Assembly (NCBI GenBank): GCA_903839875.1
Contig: CAIMDZ010000150.1
Location: forward strand, 1 to 37,475
DNA: 37,475 nt
Source of the DNA: an uncultured Bacteroidota bacterium
Lineage (GTDB): Bacteria > Bacteroidota > Bacteroidia > Chitinophagales > Chitinophagaceae
Reading direction: 5' to 3'
Part shown: positions 6,963 through 16,395 of the stretch, piece by piece
Layout of the letters: the number at the start of each line of letters is the position of its first letter
How positions within the stretch are numbered: position 1 is the stretch's first letter
The notes under the pieces: model-generated
Seen by the model: the letters and a program-made list of their open reading frames with translations, nothing else
What the model was told of the DNA's origin: nothing
Database searches by the model: none
Translations under genes and position numbers: made by a program

Positions 6963-9563
6963 TTATTCCTTAACAAGTTTCTGCACGGTAATTCTTACAC
7001 CATCCTCACCATAGACAGTAATAAAATATACTCCGTTGGCAAGCCCGCTAATATTAATTTCCTGTGCATCTTGTTCGTCTATTTCCTTTCTGCCATCTAT
7101 ACTACTGATCACAGCACGAACTTTTACAGGCGAGCTGATAAACAAGGTAGCTGCGGCAGGATTTGGATATATCCGAACGTCATTACTGTTCACTAATGGT
7201 TTCACACCCACCTGGTTGAGATTAAAATGGTAATATGCAGATGTCCCCTTGCACCCGTTGCTGTCTGTAACTACAACCCAGTAATACTCGGTATTAGAAG
7301 CAGCAAGGGATGGGGATGTAGCTCCGGGTATCTTGCCTTGCAGGCTATCATACCATTGGTAGGTAGCATAACCCGGTGTTGCAAAAAATGTATTCAACAG
7401 GTAATTGTAAAAAATAACCGGCGCCGGCAACGGATCCACGGATACTACCCTGGACTGGAAACAACCTGTAGGTAACATATACTTTATCGTAGTAAGTCCT
7501 TGCGATATGGCTGTTACTATGCCATTGGTATCTATTATCGTCATCACAGGCAACGATCCGCTGCTCCATAACCCGCCCGGTGAAGCATCATGCATAGTAT
7601 CTATTGTATTGGGGCACATAACAGATATTCCTGAGATCGGCTGAGGTAAAGGATTCACCGTTACCCTTGTGGTTACAGGGCATCCCGGTTCAATGGTATA
7701 AATCATATCTGCAGTATCCGCAATAATGCCGGTTAACACACCTGTGTACAGATCAATAGTCGCCACCCCCGGATTCCCGCTGGTCCATGTTCCCCCACCA
7801 ACACCATCTGAAAGAGTGGTTGTTGTTCCGGGGCATACCATCATTATTCCGGTAATGGCGGTTGGATAGGCAATAACAGTAAATGGAGCAGTACTCCAGC
7901 AGCCGGTTGGCAGAAGGTAACTGATGGTAGTGATGCCGGCAAGCACACCAGTTACTTTACCTGAATCGGGTAAAATAGTAGCCACTGAGGATACCGTGCT
8001 TGACCATAATCCTCCGCCAACAATATTTGTAAGCCATCTGTCCGACCCTACACATACACTATCCCTGCCCACTATTGGTGCATGGGGATTTACCGTAACT
8101 GCCCAGCTCGCTGTGCAGCCCGAACCTATTGTATAGGTAATATGTACAATGCCCATAGCCATGCCGGTTACAGTACCGGAAACAGCGCCAACGGTTGCGA
8201 TCACAGTATCGCTGCTGGACCACAACCCGCCGGTGGTGGTTGCCGTCAAAGTGATCGTATTCCCGGAGCATACATGGTCAGGTCCTGAAATACCCAATAC
8301 ATTTACTGTTGTAGTATTAAAGCAGCCCGTTGATGTATTAGTGTAGGTAATTATCGTAGACCCAACAGTCACTCCGGTGACAATACCGCTTGCGGAACCT
8401 ATGGTGGCCACAGCAGGGTTGCTGCTGCTCCATGTGCCTCCGCCGGTTGCGTCGGTTAGTGCAGAGTTGGTACCTGTGCAAATACTTGTAACACCTGCAA
8501 TAGGTGATGGACGCGGATTAATTGTCAGACTGATCGGTGAACCTGGACCAGTGCAAATACCATTATTTACTGTAAGCGTACCTGTATAGGTGGCACCGGC
8601 AGCTCCCGGAGGTACTATTAAAATAATGGGTGATCCGGCTAATGCTGCGCTGGTAACATTTACGAAACCTGCTGCAATCGCAGCCGGGCTGTAAACAATA
8701 CTATAATTGGTAGGCGTACTAACCGGCGCAGTATATGGCAGGCTGGCAAAAGTTGAACCCTGGCATACGCTTGCAATTACTCCGGGTGTAATAGCAGGCG
8801 GTGGTACAACTACAATAGTATCCAGCCTTGGCGCCGATGTATAACCACCTGATGTAACCGTGCAGCTATAAACGCCTGCTGTAGCAGGTGAGGCAGTAAA
8901 AGTAATAGTGGCAGTTGTGGCAGTAAATGCACCTGGCCCTGTCCAGGTAAAGGCGGGGCTGGGTGAAACAGAACTTGCGGTAAGCGTCACCACGTCTCCG
9001 GTACAGTAATGAGTGGCCCCGGCAATTGTGGGTGCCGGCCCGCCTGATTGCCATACCTGTATTTCCCTGAAATTGGGATTTATGAGCGGCGCTGTGCAAT
9101 TAAAGAAGCGTAATATAGTGGTTGTAACCGGCGTGAATGTAATCGAATCAGCATTACATATGGCAGTAGTATAAGTTGCAAAATTTACAAAAGCTGACCC
9201 GTTCCAGTATTGCAATGTACAGGAGGTCATTGGCCTGTCGGCATGATACCAAACCACTTTATTGAAAGTTTGGGCAGATGACCAGGTATAATCTATGTAT
9301 CCACCGTCAGATACCCAGCCCCAGGGAGTTGGGCAGGTGCCATATCCGCTGCACCCGCCAAAAGCAACAATTACATTATCATTATAATTAGCAGGCGAAT
9401 AAATAGTTACCCCTCCACCTGATTGCGTAGCTGTTGCTGTAAGGCCTATGTTTATCTGGGCAAAAGAACCGGATGGTACCAAGGAAATGACTAAAAATAA
9501 TGCGAGGGCTACGAAAGCATTTTTATTTTTTCCTGAAAATAAAAAAGGATAACCTGGTTTCAT
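6963..9563 (-). CDS. T9SS-exported protein: discoidin-like domain plus Ig-like repeats
   Basis: 866 residues. Signal peptide about 1-36 (ends SGSFA|Q). Residues about 37-180 resemble an F5/8 type C (discoidin, galactose-binding-like) domain: TATATQSGGG, YIDYTWSSAQTFNKVVWYHA, LQYWNGSAFVNF and FREIQVW. This fold often binds carbohydrate. Two PKD/Ig-like segments follow (about 183-350), then five BIG2-like repeats, the YQWYDS-containing segment and a type A T9SS C-terminal domain (VRIYPNP to TVQKLVKE). From the first BIG2 repeat onward it parallels the 4138-6795 product repeat for repeat; the N-terminal domain differs. The 167-bp AT-rich gap between the two genes holds no gene. A glycan-binding surface protein is likely but not proven. 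Confidence 0.85.
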   Translation of the reverse strand: MKPGYPFLFSGKNKNAFVALALFLVISLVPSGSFAQINIGLTATATQSGGGVTIYSPANYNDNVIVAFGGCSGYGTCPTPWGWVSDGGYIDYTWSSAQTFNKVVWYHADRPMTSCTLQYWNGSAFVNFATYTTAICNADSITFTPVTTTILRFFNCTAPLINPNFREIQVWQSGGPAPTIAGATHYCTGDVVTLTASSVSPSPAFTWTGPGAFTATTATITFTASPATAGVYSCTVTSGGYTSAPRLDTIVVVPPPAITPGVIASVCQGSTFASLPYTAPVSTPTNYSIVYSPAAIAAGFVNVTSAALAGSPIILIVPPGAAGATYTGTLTVNNGICTGPGSPISLTINPRPSPIAGVTSICTGTNSALTDATGGGTWSSSNPAVATIGSASGIVTGVTVGSTIITYTNTSTGCFNTTTVNVLGISGPDHVCSGNTITLTATTTGGLWSSSDTVIATVGAVSGTVTGMAMGIVHITYTIGSGCTASWAVTVNPHAPIVGRDSVCVGSDRWLTNIVGGGLWSSTVSSVATILPDSGKVTGVLAGITTISYLLPTGCWSTAPFTVIAYPTAITGIMMVCPGTTTTLSDGVGGGTWTSGNPGVATIDLYTGVLTGIIADTADMIYTIEPGCPVTTRVTVNPLPQPISGISVMCPNTIDTMHDASPGGLWSSGSLPVMTIIDTNGIVTAISQGLTTIKYMLPTGCFQSRVVSVDPLPAPVIFYNYLLNTFFATPGYATYQWYDSLQGKIPGATSPSLAASNTEYYWVVVTDSNGCKGTSAYYHFNLNQVGVKPLVNSNDVRIYPNPAAATLFISSPVKVRAVISSIDGRKEIDEQDAQEINISGLANGVYFITVYGEDGVRITVQKLVKE

Positions 9564-9616
9564 AAAAAGTAGTTTTATTCTTGTGGGTACCTGATTTGAA
9601 TTTTATATTAATTCCC

Positions 9617-10075
9617 TTACTGATTACTAACTATATTACTTTCAATGGTTACTGTTACATCATTTCCTTTTGAACTCCATGTAACAGTAAGTCCACCCGG
9701 AATACCTGTGCATTTACTCAAATCAATCGTTGCAATTTTTTTCATCCTGCATTTATCGGTTCCAATATTATTTGATGTGTTGCTTACACATGCCCCGGAA
9801 GGATCTGTGATCATTCCGCTTAAACAGGAATACTCAAATGAGTTTCCTGGTTTCTTGCCCGACCATGTTATTTCTGAATATGTTTTGAATATTTTTGTTG
9901 ACCCAGGCGCTGCTTGAATTGGCACTGATGAATATTTATGGTCGCATTTGTTCGCGGATGATCCGGATACCGTCAAAAACACTATGGAACCCGATTTATT
10001 CAAAACAGTAAGTGTCTGCGACCTTGAATAAACGCTTACAAGGATTGCCATTAATAGCAGAATACCTTTTCTCAT
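9617..10075 (-). CDS. Small secreted cysteine-containing protein
   Basis: About 152 residues from the ATG at 10075 (MRKGILLLMAILVSVYSRSQ). An in-frame ATG three codons upstream at 10084 is the alternative start. The signal peptide is about 20 residues. The mature part has five to six cysteines (NKCDHK, YSCLSG, GACVSN, DKCRMKK, LSKCTG), which suggests disulfides in the periplasm or outside the cell. No domain is recognised. It lies 50 bp after the stop-proximal end of the 10126 gene and 54 bp before the 6963 gene, in the same direction, so it may be co-transcribed with these surface genes. Confidence 0.7.
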   Translation of the reverse strand: MRKGILLLMAILVSVYSRSQTLTVLNKSGSIVFLTVSGSSANKCDHKYSSVPIQAAPGSTKIFKTYSEITWSGKKPGNSFEYSCLSGMITDPSGACVSNTSNNIGTDKCRMKKIATIDLSKCTGIPGGLTVTWSSKGNDVTVTIESNIVSNQ

Positions 10076-10125
10076 ATTTATCATATTCTATTGCCTGATC
10101 TGTTAAGTCAGTATTTTTTAATTCA

Positions 10126-13005
10126 CTATTGTTTTATCAATTTTTGTACCACCAGCATTTGTCCGTTTTCATCGTAAATCTTTATTATATATAAACCTGT
10201 TGCCAGGCTGCTGATATTAATTTGGCCTGCATTAGTTTCCTCCAGTAATTTCTGACCTTCCACATTGCTTATTATTGTACGCACTTTGTTTGGAGATACA
10301 ATATTTACGATGTCGGTTGCCGGGTTAGGGTAAATTTCAATGGAAGTGGTATTTATTTGCGGAACGCCTACCCCTGAAACATTGAAATAACTTGAAAATC
10401 CGCCGCAGCCGATACCATCAGTCACTCTTACCCTGTAAATTCCGTTTGCAACCGGTACATATAGCTGGGAATTAGCTCCGGTTACACCAACACCATTCAG
10501 ATACCATAGGTAACCGGAATAAACACCGGTATATAATGTTGTACCCGTAAAGTTTATTGATGGTGTTGGCAATGGATTTACGATAACTGTCACAGCTGGA
10601 GTCGTTGTCGAGCAACTGCCTGAAACTCCGGTAATATTAACAATGCAGGTATAAACGCCGTTTGCGGTAGCTGAATAGTTTATACTTGTTGCGAATGGTA
10701 TGTTTACCCCATTCAGTTGCCATTGGTACGTAAAGGAACCCACCGCTGATCCTGTATTTGCTGAAAGTATTACATGATCGCCAATGCAGAAATTCAAAGG
10801 TGTGGAATGATCAGCAACAGCGCTGAATCCCGCAGTAACGATAGTCGCTGCAGAAGTTGTTACACAACCAAAAGTATTGGTTACATCTACCGTATATGAA
10901 CCGCTGCTGATAGCAGTATAAGTCATATTTGTTGCACCTGCTAAAGGCGTCCCGCCCGCAGACCATTGATAGGTATAACCTGCACCTGCAGCGCCTGTCA
11001 ATACTACATTGCTTCCGGCACAAAATGTGGTAGGACCAGAAGCAGTCACTATCCCAGATGGAGCAGGATTAACAGTAACTATGGCCACCGCACTGCAACC
11101 CGCAGGCATAGTATAGCTGATGTTGGTGGTTCCTGCTGCCACACCTGTTACTATTCCCGTGGATGAACCAACAGTTGCAGTTCCGGTAGCCGCACTCGTC
11201 CAGTGACCGCCTGCATCCGGATCAGTCAGCATTGTAGTTGCATTTGCACAAACCAGTAATGTTCCTGCAATTGGAGACGGAGACGGATCAACATAGATAT
11301 TATCTGTTATAAGGCAGCCGGTAGCCGCTATCGTATAAGTGATGGTTGCTGATCCGGCGGTAATACCGGTAACAACGCCGGGGGCTGTAACGGAAGCATT
11401 GGGTGCGCCACCTGTAAATGATCCGCCTGGCGATGTCTCAGTCAATGTAATGATCAGGCCTGCACAAACATCTGTAGGTCCGCCTATTGCAGCAGGCAAG
11501 GCGTTTACTACAATGGCTTTGGTAGCCCTGCAACCGGTTATCCCATCAGCATAAAAAATATTAACCGCACCGGCGCTGACACCTGTAACAATACCAGTGG
11601 ATGAACCCACCATAGCCAGGGTAATATTACTGCTGCTCCAGTTCCCTCCGGAGGTAGGGTCAGTTAAGTTTATTGTTGAAAGCGCGCACACTGCTCCGGG
11701 TCCTGCAATAGGAGATGGAAGCGGGTTAACAGTAATATCATGGGTCACACTATTGCATCCTGTGGTAACATAAGTAATTGTTGCCGTACCTGCACTAATA
11801 CCGGTAACCACACCGGTACCTCCGCCAACGCTGCCAGTACCCGGCGCACTGCTGCTCCATGTACCGCCGGATACGCCATCGAACAAGGTTATGTTATTGC
11901 CAACACACACTGCTGTTGGTCCAAAGATAGCTCCTGGCGGGTTGTTAACTGTGAATGGGAAAATAACATGGCATCCCGTACTTAGCGTATAAGACATATT
12001 TACAGTTCCAGCGGCAACACCAACAGCCAGGCCATCGCCCGACCCTATGGTTGCAATAAGACTGTTTGAACTGCTCCAGGTGCCACCCGTTGGTGCGCTG
12101 GAAAGTAAAGACCCGTTACTCACACAGACAGTATTGGTACCGGTAATTGCAGAAGGTAAAGGATTTACAGTTACTGCCGCGGTTATAGCAGTTGCGGTGG
12201 CGCTGTATGACCCACAACTATTAATTGCAGTAAGAGTATAAACTCCGGCCGATGTAAGTGCGCTGGTAATTACAGCTGGATTTAATAATGTGGAAGTATA
12301 TGCTCCGGGTCCTGACCATGAATAACTGGTAGCTCCGGTAGCGGTGCCGGTCAATGTCAGGTTATCTCCGGCACAAAGTGTGGTAGGAGCAGCTGTTGCA
12401 GTAACCCCGGTAGGAGCAAGGCAATAGCTGATCCTGATATAAGGCGCATGCCCTAAAGTTATAGTATCACCAGGGGCAGATGATCCTGTTTCGCCTGTGA
12501 TCTGGTAAGCTCTCGTACCCCCGTTAGTCCAGCAAACGGAAACTTTCGATCCTATATTTGCCTGTACAAACAACACCGCCGCTGGCGTGGTGGGAAGTTT
12601 TTCAAGCGCTACTCCTACCCCGTAGGAGGTAGCGTTGATAGGTGTGCCTGCCACCATATCGGCAAACAAAGTGGCAGGAACAGTAACGGTGGAAAGGTCG
12701 CCTGCATATCCATAGGTATCCCAGGTGCCACCTGCACCGGAGCCACCGTAAAAATTAACGTAATAACCAACTTCCACATCGCTGATCGTTGCACCTGCAG
12801 GAATGCTGCTTAGGTCAAAAACAGCGTACCCCCTGCTTGTGGCGCCGGTAGTATAAATCGTGTTGTCAAAACGGCCGCCACCACTGGTAGCGTACCCGGT
12901 TTTGAAGGTTGTTGAAAGTGCATTCGCAAAAATATAAGTCTGCGATTGGGAATAAGCTGCAAAACTCAGGCAGCACAAGAAGGATAATAAGTAGATTTTT
13001 TTCAT
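10126..13005 (-). CDS. T9SS-exported Ig-like repeat protein with DNRLRE-like N-terminus
   Basis: About 959 residues from the ATG at 13005 (MKKIYLLSFLCCLSFAAYSQ); an ATG ten codons upstream only adds residues before the signal peptide. Mature residues about 20-200 resemble the DNRLRE type of beta-sandwich: a region with FDNTIYTTGATSRGYAVFDL and SSIPAGATISDVEVGYYV, where the AVFDLSSIPAGATI pattern is typical. A PKD-like segment is followed by five BIG2-like repeats (GG-x-WSSSN type), then three further Ig/PKD-like segments with YQWSAGG and YQWQLNG. The C-terminus (SIEIYPNPATDIVNI to VQKLIKQ) is a T9SS type A domain. It is the most upstream of four co-oriented secreted-protein genes. Confidence 0.85.
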   Translation of the reverse strand: MKKIYLLSFLCCLSFAAYSQSQTYIFANALSTTFKTGYATSGGGRFDNTIYTTGATSRGYAVFDLSSIPAGATISDVEVGYYVNFYGGSGAGGTWDTYGYAGDLSTVTVPATLFADMVAGTPINATSYGVGVALEKLPTTPAAVLFVQANIGSKVSVCWTNGGTRAYQITGETGSSAPGDTITLGHAPYIRISYCLAPTGVTATAAPTTLCAGDNLTLTGTATGATSYSWSGPGAYTSTLLNPAVITSALTSAGVYTLTAINSCGSYSATATAITAAVTVNPLPSAITGTNTVCVSNGSLLSSAPTGGTWSSSNSLIATIGSGDGLAVGVAAGTVNMSYTLSTGCHVIFPFTVNNPPGAIFGPTAVCVGNNITLFDGVSGGTWSSSAPGTGSVGGGTGVVTGISAGTATITYVTTGCNSVTHDITVNPLPSPIAGPGAVCALSTINLTDPTSGGNWSSSNITLAMVGSSTGIVTGVSAGAVNIFYADGITGCRATKAIVVNALPAAIGGPTDVCAGLIITLTETSPGGSFTGGAPNASVTAPGVVTGITAGSATITYTIAATGCLITDNIYVDPSPSPIAGTLLVCANATTMLTDPDAGGHWTSAATGTATVGSSTGIVTGVAAGTTNISYTMPAGCSAVAIVTVNPAPSGIVTASGPTTFCAGSNVVLTGAAGAGYTYQWSAGGTPLAGATNMTYTAISSGSYTVDVTNTFGCVTTSAATIVTAGFSAVADHSTPLNFCIGDHVILSANTGSAVGSFTYQWQLNGVNIPFATSINYSATANGVYTCIVNITGVSGSCSTTTPAVTVIVNPLPTPSINFTGTTLYTGVYSGYLWYLNGVGVTGANSQLYVPVANGIYRVRVTDGIGCGGFSSYFNVSGVGVPQINTTSIEIYPNPATDIVNIVSPNKVRTIISNVEGQKLLEETNAGQINISSLATGLYIIKIYDENGQMLVVQKLIKQ

Positions 13006-13341
13006 ACAATTATAAATATAAAACAAATGATTCAATCCTTTACAAATGATCGGGTGAAAAGTCTCACCGAAATCACTTGTGCATAAACAGGCTATCTATT
13101 AACTTATAGTTAATAAAAAAACAATATCCCATTCTTTTGGAAAAATATGTAAAATCTGCCTAAAAAACAAATCCGAGAGAATATTTTTTGCAAAGAAGCA
13201 AATTTATTAATATATATACGGGAGAAATATTATAATATATACTCCGGAATACGCTTTCAGCCAGAAATTAACATGCTCTGGTTTCCATCCTTTCTACCTC
13301 TCAGACTTTCTACTTTCGACTAAAGACTTTCGACTAAAAAA
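13006..13341. other. Intergenic region, AT-rich, with short simple repeats
   Basis: No gene seen. Most is AT-rich. The stretch 13304-13338 is a short repeat of the word GACTTTC(G/T)ACT that recurs on the far side of the NAD kinase gene (14303-14339). I could not identify a convincing two-box promoter for the surface gene at 13005. Confidence 0.5.
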
Positions 13342-14220
13342 CTAATTCCTCCTGTCTATACCCCAGTATAATTTTTGCCTGATGGTTTTAAGAAAATTAT
13401 GCTCATCCGGACGAACCAGCGAAACCACAAAATTCTCCCGCTTTACCGCAAGTTGCACATTGCTGTGAATAATTTCTGTGCGGGCATCAAGGGTGCATAA
13501 AAATTGTTCTGTCCTCCCCTCAATTTCAAACGAAATAACATTGTCATCAGGCACCACTATGGGTCTGGTATTCAGGTTATGCGGGGCCACAGGCGTTATT
13601 ACAAAGCTGGAAGTCTGAGGGAACACTACTGGCCCGCCGCAACTTAATGAGTAACCCGTAGAACCCGTTGGTGTAGCCACTATCAGCCCGTCTGCCCAAT
13701 ATGTATTCAGGAACTCACCGTTAAGATAAGTGTGTATCTTGATCATCGAAGAGGTGTCCTGCCGGTGTATGGTAAATTCATTGAGCGCATAAGGTGAACC
13801 GTCAAATAATGGTATGCTCGAATCAAGATGCAGCAGCGATCTTTTTTCGAGGGTATACGACCCTCTCGCCAGTGATAAAATGGCGGCTTCCACCTCGCCC
13901 ACGGGTATAGCAGCAAGAAAACCCAGCCTGCCCAGGTTCACCCCGATCAACGGAATATTGCTGTTACCCACAAAACATACAGCATCCAGCATTGTACCGT
14001 CACCTCCCAGGCTGAACAGCATATCGGTATGCGCCGGAAGATCTTTCTTACCGGTAAATAACCTGGGTGTTGTTGTAAAAGGGATATGAGCCTGCAGCCG
14101 TTCATAAAATTCCTTGTAGAATACCAGTTGCAACTTATGCTGATCCAGCAAATTCAGTATGCTTCTCAGCAAAGGCACATCTGCCTCATCAAAAGTCCTG
14201 TTGTATAGCGCTACAAGCAT
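13342..14220 (-). CDS. nadK: NAD kinase
   Basis: 292 residues, the usual length for bacterial NAD kinase, which phosphorylates NAD to NADP in the cytoplasm. Diagnostic motifs are all present: LGGDGTMLDA (about 71-80, the catalytic/ATP GGDGT motif), GVNLGRLGFLA (93-103), ALNEFTIHR (145-153, with the conserved NE pair) and VATPTGSTGYSLSCGGP (181-197). Start is the ATG at 14220, giving MLVALYNRTF. Its neighbours are a BamA-like gene upstream and surface-protein genes downstream, with no functional link. Short GACTTTCGACT repeats flank the gene. Confidence 0.95.
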   Translation of the reverse strand: MLVALYNRTFDEADVPLLRSILNLLDQHKLQLVFYKEFYERLQAHIPFTTTPRLFTGKKDLPAHTDMLFSLGGDGTMLDAVCFVGNSNIPLIGVNLGRLGFLAAIPVGEVEAAILSLARGSYTLEKRSLLHLDSSIPLFDGSPYALNEFTIHRQDTSSMIKIHTYLNGEFLNTYWADGLIVATPTGSTGYSLSCGGPVVFPQTSSFVITPVAPHNLNTRPIVVPDDNVISFEIEGRTEQFLCTLDARTEIIHSNVQLAVKRENFVVSLVRPDEHNFLKTIRQKLYWGIDRRN

Positions 14221-14230
14221 AATATTTATT

Positions 14231-14339
14231 CAAAAGTAGAAAGTAGTTAGTATAAAGTAGAAAGCTGTAAAAAAAAATAAAAGTACTAAACATGAAAGCC
14301 CCGCGACTTTCGACTTTATACTCTCGACTTTCTACTATA
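14231..14339. repeat. GACTTTCGACT-type short repeats beside nadK
   Basis: 14231-14262 reads CAAAAGTAGAAAGTAG and TATAAAGTAGAAAG. 14303-14339 reads CGACTTTCGACTTTATAC and CTCTCGACTTTCTAC, which is the inverse complement of the first type. The same pattern occurs at 13304-13338 on the other side of nadK. Inverted pairs could fold into a weak stem between the two genes. Confidence 0.55.
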
Positions 14340-14343
14340 ATAC

Positions 14344-15726
14344 TCATTCCGAGTTAAAATGTAAATATAATCCATTTTGTTTCAAATGGTTCCATGCAAG
14401 CTCAAACCTGATCTTAATATCATAAAGTGTTACCACATCCACTCCGGCGCCTACGCTATACAACAATTGGTTACCTAAAAAATTATTATGCCCTCCGGCA
14501 CCATCCGCATAACCCACATCTGCAAATACCTTAGGATAAATACGGACCGGCAGTGCAGTAAAATATCTGACAGGCAATGAATAGGTTTTATTGAATAACT
14601 GTCTTTTCAGGTCCAGCCGGATAAGACCATAACTGCTCCCGTCAATAACATAATATTCATACCCCCTCACATAATCTGTTTGTGTTCCTAACCCTCCCCT
14701 GAAAAAATAAGGCTGACCCTGCGGGTACATCAGCCTGCCGCGAAAAATAACCGAATAATACCAACCCAAAACCGGGTTCCTGTAAAGCCCTGCTTCTACA
14801 TTGGCAAAAGCCTGAAAGTCCAGCCCCTCCCACCCTTTCCTCACTACAGCCTGGGTCACTAATTTTTCACCCTTCAGCGAATAGTTCCAGTTATCCACGC
14901 CATTGTATTCATACCTGTAATACAGCTCCGCAAACCGCGCCCTTGTCTTTTTATCCGCATAATATTCAGGGTTTAGTTTCACCACTGTATCGCTTACATT
15001 ATAGTCTTTATAATTGAGCTGAAAGATATGCCTTTTTGCATAGGCTGGCCGGTAAATATAACTGATGCCACCCTCCGCCTGTCGTAAGATCACCGGCCCT
15101 GTGTATATACCCGCATAAACAAGTTTATCAGAATCCGTTTGGTAATAAGTCTGCCTGCTCTGCGAAACACTGAATGAAAATCCCAGCCCGTTTGTCTGCC
15201 CTTTGTTCACATAGGGCCGCATATAACTGATACCCAGTTTCTGTGTATACCCCGCCTGCACCGTCACACCCAGTTGCTCCAGGTTGCCACGGAAATTTTT
15301 ATCCGTAAGTGTCAGCCCCGCCATAGCCCGCCGCAGGTCATGATCTTCCTTTACCCACCATGTATTGAAATTCCGGTCGGCAAACTGTACAGTAATTGTT
15401 GGTATGATGTTCCACCGTTCCTTCACCACTATGTTCAAATTCACCGAACCTGTATCTGCCTCTGGTACACGAATAACAAAATCGACCGAGTTAAACAACT
15501 GCATGTTCGTCAGCCGCTCACTGGCCAGAAAAAAGGCGTTAGCATCATTCACCGTATCTCCAACATGAAAATTCAATTCCCTGAGTATAACAGACTCCCT
15601 AGTGCGCTTATTCCCGCTGATCTCTATCTTATGCACAAAAAACCTTTTGTCAATAGATTTTTCCTGCCCATTCGCACCCGGACAAATAAAAAAAAACCCT
15701 AAAAGCAGTGTGATAAAATATTTCAT
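14344..15726 (-). CDS. BamA/TamA-family outer-membrane protein
   Basis: About 460 residues from the ATG at 15726 (MKYFITLLLGFFFICPGANG|Q signal). An upstream in-frame ATG at 15750 adds eight residues before the signal and is less likely. Residues about 25-105 form a single POTRA domain (HKIEISGNKRTRESVILREL, VGDTVND, LTNMQLFNSVDFVI, VNLNIVVKERW). The rest alternates as an outer-membrane beta-barrel with GLGTQTDYVRGYEYYVIDGS and PVRIYPKVFADVGYA; the barrel end resembles the surface-antigen (D15/Omp85) domain. With one POTRA it is shorter than BamA. A role in outer-membrane protein insertion or secretion is inferred from the family; the client is unknown. Confidence 0.85.
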   Translation of the reverse strand: MKYFITLLLGFFFICPGANGQEKSIDKRFFVHKIEISGNKRTRESVILRELNFHVGDTVNDANAFFLASERLTNMQLFNSVDFVIRVPEADTGSVNLNIVVKERWNIIPTITVQFADRNFNTWWVKEDHDLRRAMAGLTLTDKNFRGNLEQLGVTVQAGYTQKLGISYMRPYVNKGQTNGLGFSFSVSQSRQTYYQTDSDKLVYAGIYTGPVILRQAEGGISYIYRPAYAKRHIFQLNYKDYNVSDTVVKLNPEYYADKKTRARFAELYYRYEYNGVDNWNYSLKGEKLVTQAVVRKGWEGLDFQAFANVEAGLYRNPVLGWYYSVIFRGRLMYPQGQPYFFRGGLGTQTDYVRGYEYYVIDGSSYGLIRLDLKRQLFNKTYSLPVRYFTALPVRIYPKVFADVGYADGAGGHNNFLGNQLLYSVGAGVDVVTLYDIKIRFELAWNHLKQNGLYLHFNSE

Positions 15727-15810
15727 CTTAATGCCCGCAAGATAATACACTTTGCAGGAAGCAGGAAGTAAGTCCTACAGTGGTGAGTTCTTCCCGAACA
15801 ATTTCTCAAT

Positions 15811-15826
15811 CCCGATTTTTTTCGGG
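15811..15826. repeat. CCCGA...TCGGG hairpin (dispersed family)
   Basis: CCCGA (15811-15815) pairs with TCGGG (15822-15826) around a T-rich loop, and GGGGCAG follows. Related hairpins with similar context lie at 997-1013, 24146-24160 and 24817-24834. It is a short dispersed element in the gap between rplI and the BamA-like gene. Confidence 0.55.
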
Positions 15827-15873
15827 AAAAAGGGGCAGAGTGAATTCTTAAATTGGCTCCTGTTATGAGCATA

Positions 15874-15906
15874 AATAAAACATCCCGCAATGCGGGATGT
15901 TTTATT
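15874..15906. terminator. Terminator-like hairpin after rplI
   Basis: 15874-15888 (AATAAAACATCCCGC) is the exact reverse complement of 15892-15906, with a 3-nt loop. A GC-rich upper stem with A-rich and T-rich lower arms gives a terminator shape in both directions. It lies 22 bp past the rplI stop and should end the rpsF-rpsR-rplI transcript. Confidence 0.8.
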
Positions 15907-15927
15907 ATCATAAAGTACCGGAAAATA

Positions 15928-16374
15928 TTACTCTCCTACTACTTCAAATTCAATTTCAACATTGTTATCCTTGCCGAAATCAATGCCTGCTTTGTGAAGG
16001 CCTGCTTCCTTTACGTCATCCAGGATGGTAATGCGGCGGCGGTCAATTTCGTAGCCTTTCTGCTCGCGGATTGCACGTGCTATCTGTATAGAAGTAACCG
16101 AACCGAATATCTTGCCGCTGATACCGATCTTGGCGCCAACCTTCACAGGTGAAGCCTTGAGTACGGCAGTAACATTTGCGACCTCAGCCATCAGTTTATC
16201 TTCTTTCTTCTGCAATTGCTTACGGCGCTCTTCCATTACTTTGGCATTAGAACCGCTTGCTTCAATCGCATACTTCTGGGGAATCAGGTAATTGCGGGCG
16301 TATCCCGGCCTAACTTCCACCATTTCATGGGCTGAGCCCAGGTTGTCAACGTCTTTTATAAGAATTACTTGCAT
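15928..16374 (-). CDS. rplI: 50S ribosomal protein L9
   Basis: 148 residues, the standard L9 length. The N-terminal RNA-binding domain is clear (MQVILIKDVDNLG, EVRPGYARNYLIPQKYA), followed by the long connecting helix (EERRKQLQKKEDKLMAEV) and the C-terminal domain (KIFGSVTSIQIARAI to EIEFEVVGE). L9 binds 23S rRNA at the base of the L1 stalk. It is the last gene of the rpsF-rpsR-rplI operon, separated from rpsR by 66 bp that contain a dispersed repeat. Confidence 0.97.
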   Translation of the reverse strand: MQVILIKDVDNLGSAHEMVEVRPGYARNYLIPQKYAIEASGSNAKVMEERRKQLQKKEDKLMAEVANVTAVLKASPVKVGAKIGISGKIFGSVTSIQIARAIREQKGYEIDRRRITILDDVKEAGLHKAGIDFGKDNNVEIEFEVVGE

Positions 16375-16395
16375 GTCATTTTACATTTTGGATGT

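Noticed and set aside
14231-14238. TACTTTTG (minus strand) as a promoter box for nadK
   Set aside because: It lies only about 10 bp from the start codon, has no TTTG box 19-21 nt upstream, and is part of a short repeat.
15274-15702. Plus-strand 142-codon frame
   Set aside because: It is antisense to the BamA-like gene, whose POTRA and barrel features are clear on the minus strand.
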